Of a stretch of 24,170 bases of DNA, positions 1 to 8,941 are shown in pieces. Position 1 is the first letter of the stretch. Each line of letters begins with the position of its first letter. The position numbers and the translations under genes were made by a program. Origin of the DNA: a virus; IMG/VR virus record IMGVR_UViG_3300010885_068257, positions 1 through 24,170 of that record; one strand, given 5' to 3'. The notes under the pieces are model-generated. The model worked only from the letters and a program-made list of their open reading frames with translations, was not told where the DNA came from and ran no database searches.

Positions 1-1
1 A

Positions 2-160
2 GAAATTCAGCATGAAAATCTTGAAATTCAAGATGTTGAAAAAGAAAATGTTGATGGATTTTTAGTTCCATCAACAGCTCAGAAAATATCTGATTTAACT
101 TCTGAAGATCAAACAACAAAAGAAAAATCTTCAAAAAAGAAGAATAAAAAGAAGTACTAA
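2..160 (+). CDS. 3' end of an unrecognised gene (partial)
   Basis: An open frame enters from the left edge and ends at the TAA at 158-160, giving the last 52 residues of a protein. The visible part is highly charged: an acidic stretch rich in Glu and Asp, then a strongly basic tail ending in repeated Lys-Lys and a terminal Tyr. No domain can be recognised. Its stop codon abuts the stop codon of the minus-strand gene at 161-421 with no spacer, so the two genes converge and any terminator must lie inside one of them. Real coding is supported by the open frame and tight packing; the function is unknown. Confidence 0.6.
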   Translation, partial: EIQHENLEIQDVEKENVDGFLVPSTAQKISDLTSEDQTTKEKSSKKKNKKKY

Positions 161-421
161 TTAATCAACAATTATATTTCTTACTTTTTCGTAGATATTC
201 TTTTCTATTTGGCAGATTCTCATTCGTGTAAGGTTATAGATTTTTCCTATTTCCTGAAGCGTTTTAGGACCTGCCTTTGAAGCAATTATGACGCAGTTTT
301 TACTATCCTCGTAATCTATCCAATTATTACAAGATTTTCTTTGACAGTTTACTTCGTGTTTTTCATGTAATGAAAAGCATGATCGATCGGTGATTACGTG
401 TAGTTTTCTTTTCTTCATCAA
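161..421 (-). CDS. small sigma-70 region-4-like HTH protein with four cysteines
   Basis: An 86-residue protein, the only convincing minus-strand gene in the window. Residues 51-77 (GPKTLQEIGKIYNLTRMRIC and the following QIEK) closely resemble sigma-70 region 4.2, the helix-turn-helix that reads the -35 element (typical pattern TLEEIG...TRERIRQIE). No region 2 or 3 is present, so it cannot be a full sigma factor. Cys15, Cys26, Cys31 and Cys43 lie before the helix-turn-helix and could bind zinc. The start is ATG 419-421 or the next codon, also ATG; neither has a clear Shine-Dalgarno sequence. It is divergent from phoH. Inference: a phage transcription factor that contacts RNA polymerase, possibly analogous to T4 gp33 or gp55 in late transcription. 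The fold call is fairly firm; the role is not. Confidence 0.72.
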   Translation of the reverse strand: MMKKRKLHVITDRSCFSLHEKHEVNCQRKSCNNWIDYEDSKNCVIIASKAGPKTLQEIGKIYNLTRMRICQIEKNIYEKVRNIIVD

Positions 422-487
422 GTTAAGACAAACATTACAAAATCCGCGTTTAATTGTTTAAAACGTATTATATTTGATAGTAGCTAC
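422..487. promoter_or_regulatory. divergent intergenic region, likely promoters
   Basis: This 66-base AT-rich gap separates the divergent region-4-like gene and phoH, so it should hold start signals for both. On the + strand an ATTTGATA box (472-479) within a longer AT-rich run lies only 8 bases before the phoH ATG, and no Shine-Dalgarno sequence is visible. On the - strand the same run reads TATAAT-like (about 467-472). Promoter identity is inferred; no good -35 element can be assigned. Confidence 0.35.
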
Positions 488-1879
488 ATGAAGAAAACAT
501 ACGTCTTAGATACAAACGTTTTGCTTAGTGATCCAAATTCAATATTTTCATTTGAGGATAATGACCTGATTATTCCAATGGCTGTTCTTGAAGAGTTAGA
601 TCATCATAAAAGCAGATTAGACGAAGTTGGTAAGAATGCAAGACAAACGTCTAAAACATTAGATAAACTACGTCTACAAGGTAGTCTTGTAGATGGAATT
701 TCTTTGCAAAATGGTGCGACATTAAAAATTGTTTCTATTCACCCAAATAGTTTAACAAATCTTCCACCAGAGCTGACCTCTTCTAAGGTTGATAACATGA
801 TCATTTCTTTCATGTTACAGCTCAAAGAAACAAAAGATTCTTGCATACTTGTTTCTAAAGACATTAACGTAAGAATTAAGTGTGATTCTTTAGGCGTTAA
901 GTGTGAAGATTATCTAAAAATGCGTGTTGCAACTGATACCGATCAGTTTTATACAGGCGTGGCTGTTGTTGAAATATCAGAAAAAAGAGTAGATCAGTTT
1001 TATAAAGAAGAGCAATTACAACTGACAGCAGAAGAATTAGAAAATCATACTCTTTATCCAAATCAGATAGTTGTTATCAAAAACACTGGAGTAGACGGAA
1101 AAACCACAAAATCTGCTCTTTCTAAATGCGCTTCTTCAGATAAGCCTCTTGCTCCAATTAGCAAAATAGAACAAGCTTTTGGATTAAAACCAAGAAACAA
1201 AGAACAGTCTTTTTCGTTAGATTTGCTATTTGACAACAATGTAAAATTGCTTACATTGACAGGTCCTTCAGGAACTGGAAAAACTCTATTGGCAATAGCC
1301 GCCGCTCTCGAGCAATTAAAAGGTATAGGTGGCTCAGATAATGCTAAATACGAAAAGTTGATAGTGACTAGACCCGTCCAGCCAGTCGGAAAAGACATAG
1401 GTTTTCTTCCTGGAACATTAGAAGAAAAGATGGAACCGTGGATCTCTCCAATTAGAGATAACATTAACTTTTTGATGAATAGCAAAAAAGGAAACAAAAA
1501 ACGAGCGCCGGCAGACCCTACAAAAGCCAGATTGGGAGATGAATACTACCTTGCTCTTATGCAGGAAAAAGGTCTCATAGAAATCGAAGCAATCACATTT
1601 ATTCGTGGTCGATCTATTCCTAATGCGTACATCATTATTGATGAAGCTCAAAATCTGTCCATGCATGAGTTAAAAACAATTATCACTCGTGTTGGAGACG
1701 GAACAAAGATCGTTTTGACTGGAGATGTAGAACAGATAGATAATGTTCACGTCGATGTGTTTACAAATGGACTAACATTTGCAATAGAAAAATTTAAAGA
1801 GCATGGAATAGCTGGACATGTTAACTTGATCAAAGGAGAAAGATCAGAGCTAGCTACGCTTGCTTCAAAGATCCTTTAG
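488..1879 (+). CDS. phoH: PhoH family protein with N-terminal PIN domain
   Basis: A 463-residue two-domain protein. Residues 1-145 form a PIN nuclease domain, beginning YVLDTNVLL and with the expected acidic residues Asp8, Glu35, Asp102 and Asp125. Residues about 225-463 form the PhoH P-loop domain, with Walker A GPSGTGKT at 259-266 and Walker B IIIDEAQN at 382-389; this family belongs with superfamily-1-like helicases. PIN-PhoH (PhoH2/YlaK-type) proteins are described in bacteria as coupled RNA helicase and ribonuclease. Many marine phage PhoH proteins consist of the P-loop domain alone, so the PIN extension is notable. The ATG at 488 gives the canonical PIN start but has no Shine-Dalgarno sequence. 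A role in RNA turnover or host takeover is inference. Confidence 0.93.
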   Translation: MKKTYVLDTNVLLSDPNSIFSFEDNDLIIPMAVLEELDHHKSRLDEVGKNARQTSKTLDKLRLQGSLVDGISLQNGATLKIVSIHPNSLTNLPPELTSSKVDNMIISFMLQLKETKDSCILVSKDINVRIKCDSLGVKCEDYLKMRVATDTDQFYTGVAVVEISEKRVDQFYKEEQLQLTAEELENHTLYPNQIVVIKNTGVDGKTTKSALSKCASSDKPLAPISKIEQAFGLKPRNKEQSFSLDLLFDNNVKLLTLTGPSGTGKTLLAIAAALEQLKGIGGSDNAKYEKLIVTRPVQPVGKDIGFLPGTLEEKMEPWISPIRDNINFLMNSKKGNKKRAPADPTKARLGDEYYLALMQEKGLIEIEAITFIRGRSIPNAYIIIDEAQNLSMHELKTIITRVGDGTKIVLTGDVEQIDNVHVDVFTNGLTFAIEKFKEHGIAGHVNLIKGERSELATLASKIL

Positions 1880-1903
1880 TATTAAATGGGTGGCATTTTA
1901 ATA
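1880..1903 (+). terminator. possible hairpin terminator after phoH
   Basis: Directly after the phoH TAG, TATTAAATG (1880-1888) pairs with CATTTTAATA (1894-1903) around a GGTGG loop, with one bulged T. The stem is AT-rich and the right arm supplies a short T run. It may end or slow phoH transcription, but it lacks the GC-rich stem and long T tract of a classical terminator. Confidence 0.33.
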
Positions 1904-1912
1904 ATCACGCAT

Positions 1913-1920
1913 ATTTGATA
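1913..1920 (+). promoter_or_regulatory. ATTTGATA box before the virion gene block
   Basis: The same octamer as before phoH (472-479) lies 9 bases ahead of the ATG at 1930, and a third copy (10774-10781) precedes the gene at 10829. A phage promoter element is possible. The motif is AT-rich and also occurs inside a coding region (8754-8761), so support is weak. Confidence 0.28.
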
Positions 1921-1929
1921 TGTGGAAAT

Positions 1930-2958
1930 ATGAGCGGGATATTAAACAATAAATCGAGAGTCATTGATGCCATTCTGACGTATGAAGGAAGAAGTCAGCT
2001 GGCCAGTGGCAAGTTTGTTGTCAAGTATGCTTCATTTTCAGACACGAATGTTTACTATGAATCCAGTTTGCAAGAAGGGCACGTCGACCCGACTTCCAGA
2101 ATATATCTCGAGTCTTATCAAGTTCCTCAAGATGAAATAACATTTACTGCCGATGATTCAGGTAGACTAATACCTTTTCGACAACAGTCAAATGTAAATT
2201 TTTCGGAAGCTTCTGGTTCAACGTCTTGGTCTTCTTTTGTTTTAGGGAAAATCAAGAATAGGACAAATATTACTGGTAGCTTTTCTGAAGAAGCTGTGCT
2301 GGGAGCTACATTTACTTCTCAAATAGAAGGAATATTGACGTCTTCAATAGACAATTTTTCAAAACTTAGGATTATTGGGTCATCTGATTCAATATTTGAG
2401 GATGAAAATTTTGCTTTAAGTTCAAATGAAATAGAGTTTACATTACTTAAAAATTCTGAAACTCTTCAAATGGTTCCTGCTACAAACGTCAACACTATAG
2501 ATTCTTTATTTAACGATGAAAAGTTGAGGAATGTAGAAAATTTTATGTATCTTCCTCCGATAAAGAAGTCTACTTTTTCTGTTGATAAAACTAATTTAGA
2601 CCTACTAAAGAAAAATAATTTACTTCTTGGAGATTATCCAGCCTGGGGTCCGATTGAAAAGTTAGGGTTTTCTCAATTAAAACTTGAGCTTAATAAGTAC
2701 GAAGATTTTTCAAAAATTATTTCGTTTGATCCAACATCAAGAGATAACGACATTGTGGCTCAAGTCTTTGAAATTACAAACGATGAAGCTAGAAAGCTTG
2801 ACGTAATTGATTACGGAAGAGTCAATGATAATTCTAGCAATCCCCGTGCTTCTTCTCATCATGCATTCTTTGTTGGGAAAGTTGTTGTAGATGATAATGG
2901 TTCTGATTGCTTTGTCCACCTATTTACTCTAATGTTTAGCGGAGATGAGGAAATATAA
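1930..2958 (+). CDS. putative virion structural protein, LTxxGR N-terminal module
   Basis: A 342-residue protein. I start it at ATG 1930; the frame is also open from a TTG at 1915, but that adds five residues without a better ribosome site and would move away from the conserved start. The N terminus (IDAILTYEGRSQLASGKF and following, about residues 12-45) matches the N terminus of the protein at 10829-11542: DA-x-LT-x2-GR-x2-LA, then a Phe-rich strand. This supports a shared assembly or attachment module. The rest is serine-rich with no known domain and no signal peptide or membrane segment. Its stop overlaps the next start by one base (TAATG), so the two are translationally coupled. A tail or baseplate part is inferred from context. 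Confidence 0.65.
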   Translation: MSGILNNKSRVIDAILTYEGRSQLASGKFVVKYASFSDTNVYYESSLQEGHVDPTSRIYLESYQVPQDEITFTADDSGRLIPFRQQSNVNFSEASGSTSWSSFVLGKIKNRTNITGSFSEEAVLGATFTSQIEGILTSSIDNFSKLRIIGSSDSIFEDENFALSSNEIEFTLLKNSETLQMVPATNVNTIDSLFNDEKLRNVENFMYLPPIKKSTFSVDKTNLDLLKKNNLLLGDYPAWGPIEKLGFSQLKLELNKYEDFSKIISFDPTSRDNDIVAQVFEITNDEARKLDVIDYGRVNDNSSNPRASSHHAFFVGKVVVDDNGSDCFVHLFTLMFSGDEEI

Positions 2959-5300
2959 TGCAGCTATATTCTTCACCAATTCAACAAGACACATCATTTA
3001 AGGTTTCTCCTTATTTTTTTAGACTTTTAGAGACTAATGACAATTTCTATAAAATAGAAGTGTCATTTAGCGTATTACAAAGCAAGATCTTTTCTTCTTC
3101 ATTGAGCAAAGTCACAATAAATGTGGTCAATCCAAACGTGTCGATTTCAGAAGGAGAAAATGCGCAACGATCTGCAAATAACTCTAGTTCTGAATCTGCA
3201 ATAATTAATGCAGATGCTGGAGCTTACCAAATTCAGAATCTTCTTAAGAAAAGCTCAAATCAAATAATTTTAGCGAAGCAAAAGCTTCAAACTATAATCG
3301 CGTCTTCGACAATAAATCTTCAAGCTTATATTAACCAAGATGTTATATCTTCTTTAAAAGCAAACAAAAAATTGAATGAGATTTCTTCTCTTTATTCTTT
3401 TTCTGAGTCTTTGGAGGAAGATAAAGATGACGTTGATTTTTCTTTTGTCGGTATTACTCAAAAAGAAATAAAAAAGTTAAACCATGAATTGTTAAGCAAG
3501 TTTTTAATCGACCCTTCTGACGTTGTTAGAAAAGAAATAAGCTCATCAAATAGAATAATAAATGATATAAGAGCTTTTTACTTAAACGACGCGTTATCAT
3601 CTTTAAATAAAGAGAACGTATATTATAAATCAGTCAAAAAGTCAAAACTTAAAGATGAACTTTTTATAAAACAGAGCATTAACGTTCCAAAAACATTGAC
3701 GCAAAATTCTTTGAAAATAGCTTTTGAAATATACGATACTAATAATGAAACTCCAATACATAGAGTTTTCAAGGATGTAGACCTATCAAGTTATCAAAAG
3801 CTTTCTAAGTTAGCTGAGAACTCTTCAAAGATTTTTTATTTGAATAATCAGCTAAATGTAATTCAAGACAAAAACCATACTTCTTTTACGATAAAATTAA
3901 AAGAATTTACTAATTCAGGAATTGCGACAGAATATAGAGATGCCGCGCAGACTAGTCCTGGACCAATTAACGTAAATGAACCAAGCAATAAGTTGGCAAT
4001 TTATAGATGTATTTTTCAAGATTATTCTTCAGATTCTAATTCTGTGACTAATCCTTACTTTAAAAATGTAGTTGTAGGTAAGCCTCTTAACGTAGATTCT
4101 ACTGGTCTTGTGATAGAAGCAACACCTAAATCAAATTCTTCGACCTTAAGGGTTGTAAACCCACCATTTTATGCTGATCAAGTTCAAATTGAAAGAAGAG
4201 AAAAAGTTTCTGGAGGTTTCAGCGATTTTATCACAATTGTTAAATTCTCAGATTTAAAAACTTCTACATCAACTTATACAGACATGACTGTAAGAGATGG
4301 AAGAACGTATGAATACAGGTTAAAGTATAAAACTTCATACGGCTCTATTAAAGAGTCAGTTTCTCAAATTTATAAGCATATTAACTCTTCATTATTTTCA
4401 GTAGTTTCTACAGTAATAGAGTCTCCTGAAATAGGCACTTTTTCAGACAAACCAGAAGTAAGATTTACAGTAAGCACGACCATAAACCCAGACAGCACAA
4501 AAAAAATAAAAGACTATTTTGATGCAGCTGGTTATGGGACGAGCTTTTTTAATGAAATTGCGTCACAAGCAGAAAATCTTCAAAACTTAATCTTTAATAA
4601 GATCTCTAGAGTTAATTTAAAGACTGGAGTGAGAGAAGTCTTTGAAAATCCCGAAGTAAATAAATTTGGGTTGACTGATTTAAGCTTTGTTGATAATTTG
4701 AGAACCCAAAAAGAGTTTTCTATATCTTCTATAGACCCTAGCACAAATTACATGTATGAAATCAGGACTTTTTTAAGAAATCCTTTAAGCATGTTAAGAG
4801 ATCATGTAAAAACTGTAGAAGCATCCCCTGTTGGACGTTCTGGAAAAACAAGAACGTACTCTTATCGACCTTATAAATGGAGACAGCCACTTTCTCTTGA
4901 TAATGGAACTATTTTGCATGAAGATGAATCAGGAAACATTACTTCTCATTCTATTCTTGATGATGGAGAAATTGGGGTTACTGCGACATACATTTATGTT
5001 GGAGAGAAAAAATCTTTAGAAGTAAAAAATCTATATGCGGATCGATTGGATCTCGATAAAATTAAAATTTCTTGGAAAGTAGAAAATGATCTTTCGAATT
5101 ATGATCATTTTGTTTTGATAAAAGAAGTTAATAGAAAAAGAACGTTCTTAAACCCTGTGTCAACTTTAGAGTTAATAGACAAATTACAAAATGAAGATAG
5201 AGGAACAATTATCTACTACGTAATGCCCGTTCTTCGAGATTATTCTTTAGTTGAAGCTAGCAGAACAAATGCGATTGTTATTGATCCAAAAGAATTTTAA
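2958..5300 (+). CDS. large fibronectin-III-like virion protein
   Basis: A 780-residue protein with start ATG at 2958, preceded by a strong ribosome site (GGAGATGAGG, 2941-2950). The first ~380 residues have no recognisable domain and include Lys/Ser-rich, probably helical stretches. Three later segments look like fibronectin type III repeats. Residues about 390-480 end in DGRTYEYRLKYKTSYG. About 490-640 contains DPSTNYMYEIRTF. About 690-780 begins DKIKISWKV and ends with a YYVMPV strand. Such Ig-like or FN3 modules are common on phage tails, baseplates and fibres. It lies in a run of large virion genes and overlaps the upstream gene by one base. The structural role is inferred; the FN3 calls rest on pattern only. 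Confidence 0.65.
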   Translation: MQLYSSPIQQDTSFKVSPYFFRLLETNDNFYKIEVSFSVLQSKIFSSSLSKVTINVVNPNVSISEGENAQRSANNSSSESAIINADAGAYQIQNLLKKSSNQIILAKQKLQTIIASSTINLQAYINQDVISSLKANKKLNEISSLYSFSESLEEDKDDVDFSFVGITQKEIKKLNHELLSKFLIDPSDVVRKEISSSNRIINDIRAFYLNDALSSLNKENVYYKSVKKSKLKDELFIKQSINVPKTLTQNSLKIAFEIYDTNNETPIHRVFKDVDLSSYQKLSKLAENSSKIFYLNNQLNVIQDKNHTSFTIKLKEFTNSGIATEYRDAAQTSPGPINVNEPSNKLAIYRCIFQDYSSDSNSVTNPYFKNVVVGKPLNVDSTGLVIEATPKSNSSTLRVVNPPFYADQVQIERREKVSGGFSDFITIVKFSDLKTSTSTYTDMTVRDGRTYEYRLKYKTSYGSIKESVSQIYKHINSSLFSVVSTVIESPEIGTFSDKPEVRFTVSTTINPDSTKKIKDYFDAAGYGTSFFNEIASQAENLQNLIFNKISRVNLKTGVREVFENPEVNKFGLTDLSFVDNLRTQKEFSISSIDPSTNYMYEIRTFLRNPLSMLRDHVKTVEASPVGRSGKTRTYSYRPYKWRQPLSLDNGTILHEDESGNITSHSILDDGEIGVTATYIYVGEKKSLEVKNLYADRLDLDKIKISWKVENDLSNYDHFVLIKEVNRKRTFLNPVSTLELIDKLQNEDRGTIIYYVMPVLRDYSLVEASRTNAIVIDPKEF

Positions 5301-5320
5301 CATGGGCTTAGGAGAAAAAA

Positions 5321-8300
5321 ATGTCTAAATCTAAGTACGGAAATCTTTCTTCAATATCAATGGTCGGGTCTAATAAAGCAGACTTGATAAAATATCCTGT
5401 TGCGACCTCTTTTGCTATTTCAAAAGGAAAAGACAACGATCGATTAGAAGGAGGCTTGACGCAGTCAACAGTTTCTTCTTTTGAAATTTCTACAGGAATA
5501 ACAAATAACAGTCCCGAGATATTAGCTATTTCAAATTTCATTCCAGCATATGATGATAATGGTCGTTTAAATAAAGTAGGACAAGTTCTTCAAGCGAAGC
5601 AGGATAGTTTGCTAATATCTGCAGAAGCTTCAATTACCTCAATTTTAAATTCAAACATTTCTTCAGATTTATCTACAGCCGCGAGCGAAAACAGCTTAGA
5701 TTTGAAATTATTTTGTGATTCTTTTGGAGAAAATATTGATGATCTTTTGATAAGGTTTTCAAGAATAAAAAAGAAGTTTGATTGTAGGTCTCCCTTAGAT
5801 CAAAAAGATTTGATGTTAATTGGAGCTTTACAAGTTTATGTCAGCAACGCTTTATCAAAAAATAAAGTTATAGTCGACGTATCTCCTTCTTCTATTCAGG
5901 AAATTTTGTTTGATTCTACAGACAATACGACGGGATGGACTCCAACAAAAACGTGGATTCAAGTCTGTTTAGAAATGAAAGAAGCTTTTAGAAATGGTTT
6001 ACCAGGAGCTTTATTAACCCATGGAGCAATTCCATCTGCTATACCAAATGATCAAGCTTACTCAAGCCCTTACAATATAGTTTCTCCTAGGTCTGCAGCA
6101 CTAAGAAAATTTTCTTTTAATGATAGACATATATTAGTGCCAAGATTTCTTGATATTACTGGGTTGGTGTCTCAAAAAAATGAAAGCATCTTTCAGATAA
6201 TGAAAGCTGTGTTTAATTCAAAAGGTGTTTTGACAAATGTTTTTAACACGCAAGTTTTTGGAGAAACAGACAGCATCGAAGAATCTATCGCAAGACTTAG
6301 CCACTTAATTTGCAAAGAGTACGTTTTTTCTACAAAGATGAAACAGACGATAGTAGAAGATTATGGATATTCTATAAACACTTCAGGGACAGGAAACTCA
6401 AAGATTTGGGATAGCTTTTTTGGTCAAGTTGGTTCTGATATAACGGAAATTTTTTCAAATCCGCCAGGTGGCGGAAAATCCTTAGTTAGCCTTTCTCAAT
6501 TTATAGAAAAAGATAACACAGAAGTTTTGACGTTTGAAGACAGCTACATAAAAGACAATATTGGTACAAAAAGACCAAATGCAGTTATAACACCTGGAAC
6601 ATTTTATTATGTAGAAAGTTCGCTAAACTCTGATTCAAATAATTTTGATGTTTCTAGGTTATCCTCTTATATTCAAAGATTAAAGTCTTCTGCTGCAATG
6701 CTGAATTCATTAAGAGATGATTTAGCTTTTCAAGTTGATGTTGAACCGTATAGAAAACCTACTCAAAAATCTCATGGAGTAGGAGGATCGAATAGCGCAA
6801 ATTCTACTGACCTTGAAGATATTTTGTCAAACCCAATTTTGCTTTTAAGAAGTATAGAGCAAAAAGTGTTAAACGGGTCAGGTCTTCTTTGTAGAGATCC
6901 TGGCCCTAAAACTTGGTCAAATGAAGGAGAGTATGAAGACATAAGCGCAATTTTAATTTCAACTGCAATAAATGATGCAGAACTTATGTCTCTTCTTTTC
7001 ATATTTGTCGTTGGATTGATATCTGCAAATAAATCTAAATTTGGTGCTTCGGAAATTCAAGGGGCCCGCCCAGACTTTCAATACAGGTCAGACCTTGCGT
7101 TGAAAATAGTTGACAGGTTAAAGTCAATTGTTTCCTTCAATAGTCAAGAAAATGGAAAGTATCTTTTTTATGCTAGAGATATTCAAGGAAGCATAGAAGG
7201 AGGAATTGAAAACGGTGTTAAAATTTTAGAAAATTTAGCGAATTTTTTAGAGGGTCTAAGCGATAAATTAGACTTTTTAGAGACTTCTTCTTCAAGCAAT
7301 TTTGAAAAGTTTTTTATTTCTTCTCAAAGCTCGACATTTAAAATAGGCGATATTCAGCAACAAACAGACAAAAGGTCATTATATTCAGGAACGCAAAAAA
7401 CGATTTATCTTTCGTCAGTTTTTATGCTTTGTTGTTTGCTCGTCCATTCTTCAAATCCAGAAAGATTTGTCAATCATTACGCAGGAAATCAAACATTTGG
7501 AGATGTGTTTGAAATAAAAGAAGTATACGATCCTATCATGGTTCGTGATGCGACTGAAGATAAGTCAAGAAGTTCATCGTCAGTACGTAGTAGCGAAGGA
7601 ATCGTGTCGGCTCAAAAAGTAGATCAGCAGATTTCTAGAAAAAATCTTTCGATACTAAAATATGATGCTTTTTCAGTCAAGATTGAAAACCTACTTTCAG
7701 ATTACGATAGGACTTTGTTAAAAAAAATAAACAGAATTTACGGATTTCTATTTTCTTTACAAAGAGAGATGGAGACCTTGATTGGTTTATTAAATCCTGG
7801 AATTGGAAAATACTCTAAATTTTTGTCAAATGTTAACAGCGTAATAAATGAGCCAAGTCTTACTAGACTTTTAATGTCAGAAGAGCAATTATTACTTGTA
7901 AGAAGTAAGCTTACAGACATCTCAATAAGATCTTCAAATTCTTATTCATCTCCAGTTAAAGACTCTATTCCTTATTTCTTAAATTTGAGAAATCAATCAG
8001 GCATAGATAAGTTTCTTCCATTAGAAGATATTCACCTTGTCTCTTGGAATCTTTTGTTAAAAGACTTTCTAAAGACAAGTAATTTTGGATTGTCCGAATC
8101 TTCTTCTTACAATAAAAGAATAATTTCTGTTGGAATACCTCAGAAGCTTCAAAGAAGCTTACAGTTAAATGCCAGTAATTTATCTGCGTCAACAAGAAAA
8201 AACAAATTGGTGAATGTTAAAATCTATAGAGTCAATGGCTTAAAACCGGAATTAATTTACTCTCCAATAAGTTTTCTTTTTGATCTTACAAGATTTTCAA

Positions 8301-8929
8301 CTAGAGTTTTAAAGAATTTTATAGACAGCGGATTTTCAGTATTTGAGAGTTCAAGCTTTGACCTTAATAAAATCCCTACGTTAAAATCAAATCTGAGTTC
8401 AGAGATGTCTCCGTCCAACAGCTTTTCGATTATTAATAACGGGATTGAGTCTTTAAGCGATTATAGCTTTTTATCAAATGAAGACAAGAAAAAATTAATA
8501 GAAAATCACTCAATAAGTTTTTTAATGGAAGAATACTTGAGATACCTCTGTGGTGTTTCTTTTGATGAAAATCGTTATACAAACTTTAACGTAATCAAAA
8601 AAACAATAGACGCAGAATTTGAAAAATTTGTTAAATCCACGACAGGAACTGAAACAGCGACTTTTAGTAATCCTTCCATGCAGTCTTTTTTTGTTGAAGA
8701 CAGCTTTCTTTTAGATACGCAAGCCTTGAAAAAATCATTAATATCACCAAGAAAATTTGATAGAGTGTTTCATTTATTGGTAGACCCAGACGATTTTATA
8801 GTTGATACAACGCTGACCGAAAGTTTTGCACTAACAAAGTATCAAAATGACAGCAGCAGCGGTTCTTCTTTAGATGAAATAACTTTTGACAAATACTACG
8901 CAGCAATAGAGACATACAGCGATAAATGA
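5321..8929 (+). CDS. very large putative virion protein of unknown fold
   Basis: At 1202 residues this is the longest gene here. The start ATG 5321 follows a clear AGGAG (5310-5314). No catalytic motif or known domain was recognised. The protein is rich in Ser, Asn, Leu and Lys, with many predicted helical stretches. Two hydrophobic runs stand out, around residues 552-570 (SLLFIFVVGLISA) and 696-710 (SSVFMLCCLLV), each long enough to be a membrane helix or a buried core helix. Size and position between FN3-bearing genes suggest a baseplate wedge, tail-associated or internal virion protein. T4 gp7 (1032 residues) is comparable in size, but no sequence match is claimed. Expression appears coupled with its neighbours, with 20- and 12-base gaps. 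Confidence 0.6.
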   Translation: MSKSKYGNLSSISMVGSNKADLIKYPVATSFAISKGKDNDRLEGGLTQSTVSSFEISTGITNNSPEILAISNFIPAYDDNGRLNKVGQVLQAKQDSLLISAEASITSILNSNISSDLSTAASENSLDLKLFCDSFGENIDDLLIRFSRIKKKFDCRSPLDQKDLMLIGALQVYVSNALSKNKVIVDVSPSSIQEILFDSTDNTTGWTPTKTWIQVCLEMKEAFRNGLPGALLTHGAIPSAIPNDQAYSSPYNIVSPRSAALRKFSFNDRHILVPRFLDITGLVSQKNESIFQIMKAVFNSKGVLTNVFNTQVFGETDSIEESIARLSHLICKEYVFSTKMKQTIVEDYGYSINTSGTGNSKIWDSFFGQVGSDITEIFSNPPGGGKSLVSLSQFIEKDNTEVLTFEDSYIKDNIGTKRPNAVITPGTFYYVESSLNSDSNNFDVSRLSSYIQRLKSSAAMLNSLRDDLAFQVDVEPYRKPTQKSHGVGGSNSANSTDLEDILSNPILLLRSIEQKVLNGSGLLCRDPGPKTWSNEGEYEDISAILISTAINDAELMSLLFIFVVGLISANKSKFGASEIQGARPDFQYRSDLALKIVDRLKSIVSFNSQENGKYLFYARDIQGSIEGGIENGVKILENLANFLEGLSDKLDFLETSSSSNFEKFFISSQSSTFKIGDIQQQTDKRSLYSGTQKTIYLSSVFMLCCLLVHSSNPERFVNHYAGNQTFGDVFEIKEVYDPIMVRDATEDKSRSSSSVRSSEGIVSAQKVDQQISRKNLSILKYDAFSVKIENLLSDYDRTLLKKINRIYGFLFSLQREMETLIGLLNPGIGKYSKFLSNVNSVINEPSLTRLLMSEEQLLLVRSKLTDISIRSSNSYSSPVKDSIPYFLNLRNQSGIDKFLPLEDIHLVSWNLLLKDFLKTSNFGLSESSSYNKRIISVGIPQKLQRSLQLNASNLSASTRKNKLVNVKIYRVNGLKPELIYSPISFLFDLTRFSTRVLKNFIDSGFSVFESSSFDLNKIPTLKSNLSSEMSPSNSFSIINNGIESLSDYSFLSNEDKKKLIENHSISFLMEEYLRYLCGVSFDENRYTNFNVIKKTIDAEFEKFVKSTTGTETATFSNPSMQSFFVEDSFLLDTQALKKSLISPRKFDRVFHLLVDPDDFIVDTTLTESFALTKYQNDSSSGSSLDEITFDKYYAAIETYSDK

Positions 8930-8941
8930 AAGTAAGTTGAC

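Noticed and set aside
1063-1497. 144-residue minus-strand frame inside phoH
   Set aside because: It lies fully inside the well-supported PIN-PhoH gene and encodes no recognisable motif; it is an antisense shadow.
1915-1929. Upstream TTG start for the first virion gene
   Set aside because: It would add five residues ahead of the conserved N-terminal motif, overlaps the promoter-like ATTTGATA box and has no ribosome site; ATG 1930 is preferred.
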